Shown: in pieces, positions 6,159 through 10,165 of the stretch
Position numbering within the stretch: position 1 is the first letter of the stretch
Layout: each line of letters begins with the position of its first letter
DNA from: Baffinella frigidus
Taxonomy: Eukaryota; Cryptophyceae; Cryptomonadales; Baffinellaceae
NCBI GenBank assembly: GCA_026770585.1
Contig: MU647007.1
Span: forward strand, 80,652-90,816
DNA length: 10,165 bases
Direction of reading: 5' to 3'
Notes under the pieces: generated by a model
What the model was told of the DNA's origin: nothing
Databases searched by the model: none
What the model saw: the letters and a program-made list of their open reading frames with translations, nothing else
Position numbers and translations under genes: made by a program

Positions 6159-6277
6159 CCATCAGCCCTCCCAAGTGGCTCAAATAGTGCCCTGGAAGGT
6201 CTTCGATCTTACCTTGGATCGGGGTCGGATCGAAAATGCCCCAGAACGCTATTTGAGCCACCTCCAAGGGCTAGTGG
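6159..6277 (+). mobile_element. Foldback MITE family B, copy B3 (half palindrome lost)
   Basis: 119 bp, 22 bases shorter than B1 and B2 because nearly all of the right half of the central palindrome is missing. Ends are CCATCAGCC and GGCTAGTGG. Flanks are TG (6157-6158) and TG (6278-6279). Module copy 1 gives the empty site: GAAGGTGCCTCGCC is uninterrupted there (5619-5631 region), so removing B3 plus one TG restores it exactly. A 6-base GGTGCC duplication explains the same bases if the element is taken to start at the next A. Confidence 0.9.
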
Positions 6278-6319
6278 TGCCTCGCCGCCCCTCAGAGCGC
6301 TAGCGCTGTCGCAGTCTAT

Positions 6320-6451
6320 ACCCCCTAACCCCTAACCCCTAACCCCCAACCCCGAATCGTATCTAACCCCTCACCCCTCACCCCTGAACCCTAAACCCTA
6401 CACCCTACACCCTAAACCTTACACCCTAAACCCTAAACCCTAAACCCTAAC
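6320..6451 (+). repeat. Second interstitial telomere-like tract
   Basis: About 130 bases of heptamer-type repeat moving from CCCCTAA and CCCCTCA variants on the left to near-perfect CCCTAAA on the right, with CCCTACA units between. It has the same strand orientation as the tract at 1811. It directly follows the GCGCTAGCGC block (6295-6316). The left-to-right increase in regularity could mean repeated local slippage or a fused, decayed end. Confidence 0.85.
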
Positions 6452-6959
6452 AGGGGAGCGCGACGCCACATCCGTGGGGTGGGATGGCGCCGAAGACTCC
6501 ACCCCAGGTACCTACTTTAGACGTGATATCAACTTTAGACGTGATGGGGGTCTAGAGAGATAGGCGATTTATTGCAAAACAACCAGGTATGGCGCCGAAG
6601 ACTCCACCCCAGGTATCTAGTCTCTCTAGACCCCTATAAACAGATCAGGGTTTAGGCCTTGCGTTTCAGGGGTCAAGTCCCGAAGAGACAGGGCGGCAGT
6701 GGAATCCTGAGCACCCTGATGCAGCGTGGAGAGATTGGTGATGTATTGCCAAACAACCAGCGTCAGCGCCGCACATACCCTACACATTGTGCTACATACT
6801 GTACCCCGTGTCGGCCGCTCTTACAAGCTTTTCCCGGATAGATTGTATCTCCACCTCCTACCCCAGATATCTACTTTAGACGTGATGGGGGTCAATCAAA
6901 AGTTGCCGTAGCGGAATCCCGTGAAATCGCGGGCTTCCCCCTCTGCATCTTCCACCCCC
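6452..6959. other. Dispersed short repeats, no gene
   Basis: No gene is supported in this stretch. GGCGCCGAAGACTCCACCCC occurs at about 6486 and 6592. ACTTTAGACGTGAT occurs at 6514, 6532 and 6872, the first two forming an 18-base tandem duplication. A CAAACAACCAG-type word occurs near 6575 and 6749. Two frames of about 60 codons (6659-6841, 6726-6911) overlap each other and have no recognisable feature. Confidence 0.55.
6547..6634. mobile_element. Small 88-bp foldback
   Basis: GGGTCTAGAGAGATAG at 6548-6563 is matched, inverted, by CTAGTCTCTCTAGACCC at 6617-6633 with one inserted base. It encloses one copy of the GGCGCCGAAGACTCC repeat. It may be a very small MITE or simply a hairpin; there is no second copy in the window to decide. 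Confidence 0.55.
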
Positions 6960-7109
6960 CCACACAGCGGCCTTTGAAGGGATTTTGGTTAACCCCAACG
7001 ATACGACCATAGGACCCTACGGTAGGCAACTTGTAGGGACATAGGGGGGTTCCTACGGAGAAACTCGGCCCGAAATGGGCCGAAATTCCCTTCGTAGCCC
7101 GCTGTGTGG
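6960..7109 (-). mobile_element. Foldback MITE family G, copy G2
   Basis: 150 bp, opposite orientation to G1, with ends CCACACAGCGGCCTTTGAAG and, reversed, CCACACAGCGGGCTACGAAG. The interior has CCTACGGTAGG (7016-7026), GGTTCCTACGG and a single CGGCCCGAAATGGGCCG palindrome. This copy lacks the 35-bp duplication of G1 and probably shows the standard length. Confidence 0.85.
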
Positions 7110-7195
7110 AGTACAAAATTACCCTTTTAGACTGGAGTTTCTTCTCTGAATGTGCTTTACGGCGAGCCCAGGTTTACGCAGGCAGCGCTAGGTGT

Positions 7196-7337
7196 CCACC
7201 AGCCCTCAGGAGTGAACCAAATCCAACGATCGCAAACGTTGGTTTCCCCTGGGTGGTCAGTGCTCAGGATTTACCACCCAGGGGAATTGCCCACAACCCT
7301 CCAAAACGCGATTTGGTTCACTTCTGAGGGCTGGTGG
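7196..7337 (+). mobile_element. Foldback MITE family C, copy C3
   Basis: 142 bp with ends CCACCAGCCCTCAGGAGTGA and GAGGGCTGGTGG, and the GAACCAAATC subterminal motif on the left arm (GAACCAAATCGCG on the right arm, reversed). CCCCTGGGTGGT and ACCACCCAGGGG form the inner inverted pair. Flanks GT and AT do not match. It is outside the big palindrome, so it is an independent insertion of the C family. Confidence 0.9.
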
Positions 7338-7405
7338 ATGGTCCTCCCCTTCATTTCTCACCCCCGGGCCAACCTGTTGCGCAACACCCCGAAGGTGGTG
7401 TTCAA

Positions 7406-7510
7406 CCCTACACCCTACACCCTACACCCTACACCCTACACCCTACACCCTACACCCTACACCCTACACCCTACACCCTACACCCTACACCCTACACCCT
7501 ACACCCTACA
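7406..7510 (+). repeat. Fifteen perfect CCCTACA units
   Basis: Exactly 15 head-to-tail copies of CCCTACA, 105 bases, with no mismatch; a CCCTTCA unit follows. It is a variant of the CCCTAAA telomere heptamer found in the two other tracts, in which CCCTACA also appears as a minority unit. Perfect homogeneity contrasts with the decayed tracts and implies recent expansion. Open frames through it give proline/threonine/histidine periodic peptides, an artefact of the 7-base unit. Confidence 0.95.
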
Positions 7511-7762
7511 CCCTTCACCCGAAATGCGAAAGCCTTGACACTCGCCCCCCCCCCCCGGAAGGAGGCGTATCACACCCTCCCCACCCGCCCTCTGGGGACG
7601 TGGGGAGGGGGGGCGGCGGGAGGCGGGGGAGGAAGAGGGATGCGAAGGTGGGCGGGGGGGGCGGAGGCGAAGTGGTGGAGGAGGAGGAGGTGGAGGATGA
7701 TGGCACGTCGGTGCCCGAAGCAGGTCCCACGCCAGATTGCTCGAGGGACCTGCTCCGGGATG

Positions 7763-7826
7763 TAGTGGACGTGACTGTGTAAAGTCACCCCTTATAGTGG
7801 ACGTGACTGTGTAAAGTCGCCCCGGT
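7763..7826 (+). repeat. 32-bp tandem duplication
   Basis: Two copies, 7763-7794 and 7795-7826, beginning TAGTGGACGTGACTGTGTAA and differing at few bases. Each copy contains an in-frame TAA for the acidic reading frame, closing it. Confidence 0.85.
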
Positions 7827-7901
7827 CATCCTACACGGGGTTGTATCCCCAGACCCGGAGGAGGAGGAGGAGGAGGGGGTGGAGGATGATGGCACGTTGC
7901 C

Positions 7902-7984
7902 CGAAGCAGGCACGTCCCATAACCGAACCCCCTCGAGAAATGTGGCGTAGTTACCCGGGAGGGATCAGAAGGCGGGGGGGGGGG
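7902..7984 (+). repeat. 83-bp direct repeat, first copy
   Basis: Matches 8189-8271 at a spacing of 287 bases, from CGAAGCAGGCACGTCCCATA through CCCCCTCGAG and ACCCGGGAGGGAT to a G run. It is part of the G-rich array and marks a second-order duplication within it. Confidence 0.85.
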
Positions 7985-8062
7985 CGGAGGCGAAGAGATG
8001 GAGGAGGTGGTGGATGATGGCAGGTCGGTGCCCGAAGCAGGTGCGTCCTGCACTCTATTTTT

Positions 8063-8188
8063 GGAACAAGACAGATTCTGTCCCGCTAGCTTAGGCTTTC
8101 CACGCGGAAGATAAGGGTGTATATGCTATTTTAGGCATACAATGATGCTATCTTATGCCTTTTTATGTGGACAGATTCTGGTATGTTC
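8063..8188. mobile_element. Possible small foldback L within the array
   Basis: GGAACAAGACAGATTCTG at 8063-8080 faces CAGATTCTGGTATGTTCC at 8172-8189, imperfect inverted ends (14 of 18 match). GACAGATTCTG is also a direct repeat at 8070-8080 and 8170-8180. The interior is AT-rich with ATGCTATTTTAGGCAT and ATGCTATCTTATGCC, words shared with family K. It interrupts the otherwise GC-rich array. Confidence 0.5.
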
Positions 8189-8271
8189 CGAAGCAGGCAC
8201 GTCCCATAACCGAACCCCCTCGAGCAATGGGGCGTAGTAACCCGGGAGGGATGAGCAGGCGGGGGGGGGGC
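8189..8271 (+). repeat. 83-bp direct repeat, second copy
   Basis: Partner of 7902-7984, with a few substitutions (for example GCAATGGGGCG against GAAATGTGGCG). It begins exactly at the edge of the putative L foldback. Confidence 0.85.
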
Positions 8272-8433
8272 CCGAAGCAGGTGATCCTACGGGGGGGGGC
8301 GTTTTTTATTCGAGAGTAACCCCTGTAGTCGAAAGACGGCAGGGGAAAGCACCGAGTAGAGCGACCTTTATTACAACCAACACGGCCGCCATGTGCCTGT
8401 GCACCCCCACCGAGTCTTGTGTCTCAGCGGGAC
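8272..8433. other. Linker without a gene
   Basis: Starts with a G run and another CCCGAAGCAGG block, then a run of 9 G near 8290. The rest is unique sequence with no frame of interest and no recognisable repeat. Confidence 0.5.
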
Positions 8434-8770
8434 CTATTGTACTTTTCGGGTCAGCGCGGATTTTCTCGAGGTCGGGTCGGGGTGTCGGGAAATGAAAATC
8501 TCGCTAATTGGTGCGTCCATCTAAAGTTTTATGCTATCTTATGCATTGATATGATGACAAGATGCACCCCCCACCCATAATATGTCACAAATACTAGAGC
8601 CCTTTTTCGATATTTTTGATTTTATGCTATCTTATGCATTGATATGATGACAAGATGCACCCCCCACCCATAATATGTCACAAATACTAGAGCCCTTTTT
8701 CGATATTTTCGATTTTTCCCGACTCCCCGACCCCGATCCAAAATCCGCGCTGACCCGAAAAGTACAATAG
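8434..8770. mobile_element. Foldback element family K, copy K1
   Basis: 337 bp with inverted ends of about 65 bases: CTATTGTACTTTTCGGGTCA at the right end reversed, CCTATTGTACTTTTCGGGTC at the left, both continuing GCGCGGATTTT, GGTCGGG and GTCGGGAAA. The interior has a 93-bp tandem duplication (8528-8713). K2 (9028-9205) is a related copy missing the left end. It is AT-rich inside and GC-rich in the ends. No target duplication is evident and no gene is present. Confidence 0.85.
8528..8713 (+). repeat. Two 93-bp tandem copies inside K1
   Basis: Units 8528-8620 and 8621-8713 start TTTATGCTATCTTATGCATT and are identical except for about one base near the junction. K2 has a single unit, so the doubling happened in K1 after the copies separated and is probably recent. 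Confidence 0.95.
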
Positions 8771-8990
8771 CGAGTGATGTCTCACAGTACACTGCTAGGG
8801 CGAAGTTTTTGTACTAGTCAACTTAAGGCGAAAATCGAAAATCGAAGTACACAGAACGTGTATCTCGTTTCCAAAGTTCAGATTTGTGGGGGTGTTGACT
8901 TCTACAAAATCTCCGGATTCGCAGTGCACTGCGGAAACGATTGAAAATGTTGCTTTTCTGGCAACGAAAATTACTGCTGGGATGCTTTAC
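8771..8990. other. Unique AT-rich linker with a 14-bp palindrome
   Basis: No gene. CGCAGTGCACTGCG (8920-8933) is a perfect palindrome, and GTTGC/GCAAC at about 8949-8965 can form a small hairpin. CGAAAATCGAAAATCGAAG is a short local repeat. Confidence 0.5.
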
Positions 8991-9027
8991 TATTGCTAGT
9001 GAGACCCATTTGTGCGGTGAATTTCGT
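8991..9027 (+). repeat. 37-bp direct repeat, left of K2
   Basis: Matches 9206-9242 with two differences (TATTGCTAGTGAGACCCATT against TATTACTAGTGAGACCCAGT). The two copies bracket K2 exactly, with no extra bases, which looks like a long target duplication or a segmental duplication whose breakpoint is the K2 edge. Confidence 0.85.
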
Positions 9028-9205
9028 CAATCTCGATAATTGGTGCGTCCATCTGAAGTTTTATGCTATCTTATGCATTGATATGATGACAAGATGCACC
9101 CCCCACCCGTAATATGTACAAATACTAGAGCCCTTTTTCGATATTTTCGATTTTCCCCGACTCCCCGACCCCGACGCAAAATCCGCGCTGACCCGAAAAG
9201 TACAC
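9028..9205 (+). mobile_element. Family K, truncated copy K2
   Basis: 178 bp that begins inside K (at the AATCTCG/AATTGGTGCGTCCATCT block), contains one 93-bp unit (about 9060-9150) and ends with the right inverted end, CGCGCTGACCCGAAAAGTAC. The left inverted end is absent, so it could not be mobilised by paired ends in this form. Confidence 0.85.
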
Positions 9206-9242
9206 TATTACTAGTGAGACCCAGTTGTGCGGTGAATTTCGT
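9206..9242 (+). repeat. 37-bp direct repeat, right of K2
   Basis: Partner of 8991-9027, starting at the last base of the K2 right end. After 9242 the two flanks diverge. Confidence 0.85.
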
Positions 9243-9286
9243 TGTGCCATAAAGTGGGGAGGTCACACGAGAGAGAAGATAATCTC

Positions 9287-9577
9287 GAGGGACCTACCCA
9301 GAGTCGTATATCACCAAGTAATACAACGTAGAGCGGTTCCGGGGAATGTTGGCCGCTTTTCGGTTTGCTGGTTTGACGGATTTCTGATTTCAATTCAACC
9401 AAAAGTAGACTATAAAACCCATTCAAAACGCCACGTTTCGAGAATTGTGGTACACACGAAATGAACCAACCGTCGAACCAGCAACCCGAAAAGCGGCCAG
9501 CATTTCCCGGAGTCGCTCTATACGAAGATAAGTTTCAATCGTTCCCGCAGCTGAGTCTCGACACCTCCTGGCCCTCC
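9287..9577 (+). repeat. Tandem segmental duplication, copy 1 (carries J)
   Basis: Host sequence of about 100 bases, split by element J: GAGGGACCTACCCAGAGTCG to CAACG, then TACGAAGAT, CAATCGTT, CCGCAGCTGAGTC, CCTCCTGGCCCTCC. The same ordered blocks recur at 9646-9953. Here the site that holds N in the other copy is empty (GAGTCTCGACACCTCCTGG). Confidence 0.9.
9331..9518. mobile_element. TA-flanked MITE J
   Basis: 188 bp with inverted ends of about 49 bases starting GAGCGGTTCCGGGGAATGTT on the left and, reversed, GAGCGACTCCGGGAAATGCT on the right; both go on to GGCCGCTTTTCGG. TA lies on each side (9329-9330, 9519-9520). The paralogous sequence at about 9708-9722 reads CAACGTATACGAAG, exactly the flanks joined with a single TA, proving the insertion and its 2-base duplication. 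TA duplication is typical of Tc1/mariner-type and some related superfamilies; which one cannot be decided. A short frame runs through it by chance. Confidence 0.95.
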
Positions 9578-9645
9578 CAGCTTTAAAACTCTTCGATGCG
9601 TACCGGAAATCGTTGAGATGGACAGTTTCTGAGATAGAATCTATG
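9578..9645. other. Unique spacer between duplicated copies
   Basis: 68 bases without gene or recognisable repeat; it separates the two copies of the duplication. Confidence 0.4.
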
Positions 9646-9953
9646 GAGGGACCTGATCAGTATACGAAGATGATTTACCCAGAGTCGTATATCACCAAGT
9701 ATACAACGTATACGAAGATTGTCTACAATCGTTTCCGCAGCTGAGTCCCGCTAGAGCTATTCCGGTAAGACTTGTCGCGTTTTCGAATTCGAGATTTCAA
9801 GATTTCAGACTTCAAAAAGGTTTTAAAGGGCGTAAAACGTTTTAAAACACACCGTTTCAAATCTCATGGTACAAATGAAGTCTGAAATTCTGAAATTCTC
9901 AAGTCGAAAATCGCGACAAGTCCTACCGGAATAGCTCTACCTCTTGGCCCTCC
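9646..9953 (+). repeat. Tandem segmental duplication, copy 2 (carries N)
   Basis: Same ordered blocks as 9287-9577: GAGGGACCT, CCCAGAGTCGTATATCACCA, ACAACGTATACGAAGAT, CCGCAGCTGAGTC, CCTCTTGGCCCTCC. A 21-base extra stretch (including GTATACGAAGATGA) follows the first block, itself a partial repeat of the TATACGAAGAT word. The J site is empty here. Confidence 0.9.
9754..9937. mobile_element. TA-flanked MITE N
   Basis: 184 bp with inverted ends starting GAGCTATTCCGGTAAGACTT on the left and, reversed, GAGCTATTCCGGTAGGACTT on the right, then GTCGCG, GAGATTTCA-type and CAGACTTCA words. TA lies on both sides (9752-9753, 9938-9939). In copy 1 of the duplication the same flanks are joined without the element, with three substitutions. 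The first bases resemble those of J (GAGCNNTTCCGG), so the two may use the same transposase although the interiors differ. Confidence 0.9.
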
Positions 9954-9992
9954 GCTCCCCCACGAAATATCTCTTTTTGCTTTACAGGATAT

Positions 9993-10077
9993 CCACACAG
10001 CGGGCTACGAAGGGAGTTTTGGGCACTGAGTGCCCGAGTTTCCGTTACCTTGTCCGTAGGAACCCCCCTCTGTCCCT
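9993..10077 (+). mobile_element. Family G, copy G3, right part absent
   Basis: Starts CCACACAGCGGGCTACGAAG like G1 and follows it through GAGTTTCCGTTACC and GTAGGAACCCCC, then departs from it. No right inverted end is found before the window end, so this copy is truncated or rearranged. Confidence 0.75.
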
Positions 10078-10165
10078 CTAACGCACACCCCCCTGCAGGG
10101 AGCAACGCGCCGAGGCCCGAGGAGCCTCTCGATACTTCGGGGCATGCGTCCGAGACAGGTGCTTC
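10078..10165. other. Window end, no gene seen
   Basis: GC-rich unique sequence with GAGGCCCGAGGAGCCTC, a small inverted pair. A gene starting or ending beyond the window cannot be excluded. Confidence 0.35.

Larger units (their letters stand above)
7515..8062 (+). repeat. G-rich / GGA-rich array with acidic peptide potential
   Basis: Strong strand asymmetry: G runs of 7 to about 12 and GGAGGA runs. A degenerate block (GAGGATGATGGCACGTCGGT then GCCCGAAGCAGG) appears near 7692, 7882 and 8008, with a shorter piece near 8272. In one frame the blocks read as acidic peptide such as EEEEVEDDGTSVPEAG. Stops and frame changes separate the blocks, so no gene is called. The content resembles the acidic modules at 5532-6158 in style, but a real relationship is not shown. 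G-run lengths may be misread. Confidence 0.5.

Noticed and set aside
6452-6959. Searched for tRNA or small structured RNA genes among the short repeats.
   Set aside because: No cloverleaf with a GGTTCGA-type arm and matching acceptor could be built by eye; only simple hairpins were found.
7406-7510. Evenly spaced repeats considered as a CRISPR array.
   Set aside because: The units are 7 bases with no spacers; this is a telomere-type microsatellite. No other array with repeat-spacer spacing is present.
7152-7765. Long frames with regular PYTLHP repeats, suggestive of a repetitive proline-rich protein.
   Set aside because: The periodicity is just the 7-base CCCTACA unit read in any frame: three units give a seven-residue period. 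It carries no evidence of coding.
8063-8188. The 11-base direct repeat GACAGATTCTG read as an 11-base target duplication.
   Set aside because: The word lies inside the imperfect inverted ends and is itself nearly palindromic, so inverted pairing explains both copies.
8434-8770. K1 considered as a pair of long terminal repeats of a retrotransposon.
   Set aside because: The ends are inverted, not direct, and there is no room for or trace of reverse transcriptase or integrase coding.

Overview
This window looks like gene-poor nuclear DNA from a eukaryote, most likely an alga. I see no intact protein gene, rRNA, tRNA or CRISPR array, and nothing with bacterial operon layout. Three tracts of 7-base telomere-like repeat (CCCTAAA, i.e. 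TTTAGGG, and the variant CCCTACA) point to a lineage with plant-type telomeres. Green algae are the first guess; some other protists, dinoflagellates among them, share that repeat. The species cannot be named from the sequence. Open frames exist in every direction, but they run across transposon palindromes, simple repeats or telomeric tracts and show no domain I recognise.

Most of the window is a nested mosaic of short non-autonomous foldback elements (MITE-like, about 115-340 bp). Five families (called A, B, C, H and I here) share the terminus CCACCARC. Four of them also share a second motif at a fixed distance inside the end, which suggests one transposase-recognition design carried by unrelated interiors. 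Family G (ends CCACACAGCGG), the single foldbacks D, E, F and L, the 8.4-9.2 kb family K, and two TA-flanked elements (J, N) add to this.

Layout. 1-1741: a unique stretch, then A1, G1, I, H1 and E. 1742-2096: an interstitial telomeric tract between two 69-bp direct repeats. 2097-2548: an AT-rich insert-like segment and A2. 2631-5160: a large imperfect palindrome with arms over 1.1 kb around an 84-bp spacer; each arm holds one B and one C element, and only the right arm has D. 5209-5348: element F. 5400-5480: a 3 x 27 bp tandem repeat. 5532-6317: three copies of a coding-like module, each immediately followed by a different CCACCA element. 6320-6451: a second telomeric tract. 6452-7337: short dispersed repeats, G2 and C3. 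7406-7510: fifteen perfect CCCTACA units. 7515-8290: a G-rich, GGA-rich array that can encode acidic repeats. 8434-9205: family K. 9287-9953: a tandem duplication in which each copy carries a TA-flanked MITE exactly where the other copy is empty. 9993-10077: a truncated G element.

No gene network can be described. What the window records is mobile-element activity: target duplications, paralogous empty sites, nested insertions, inverted duplication and telomeric-repeat capture. The strongest single results are the reciprocal empty sites at 9.3-9.95 kb and the shared bipartite ends of the CCACCA families.
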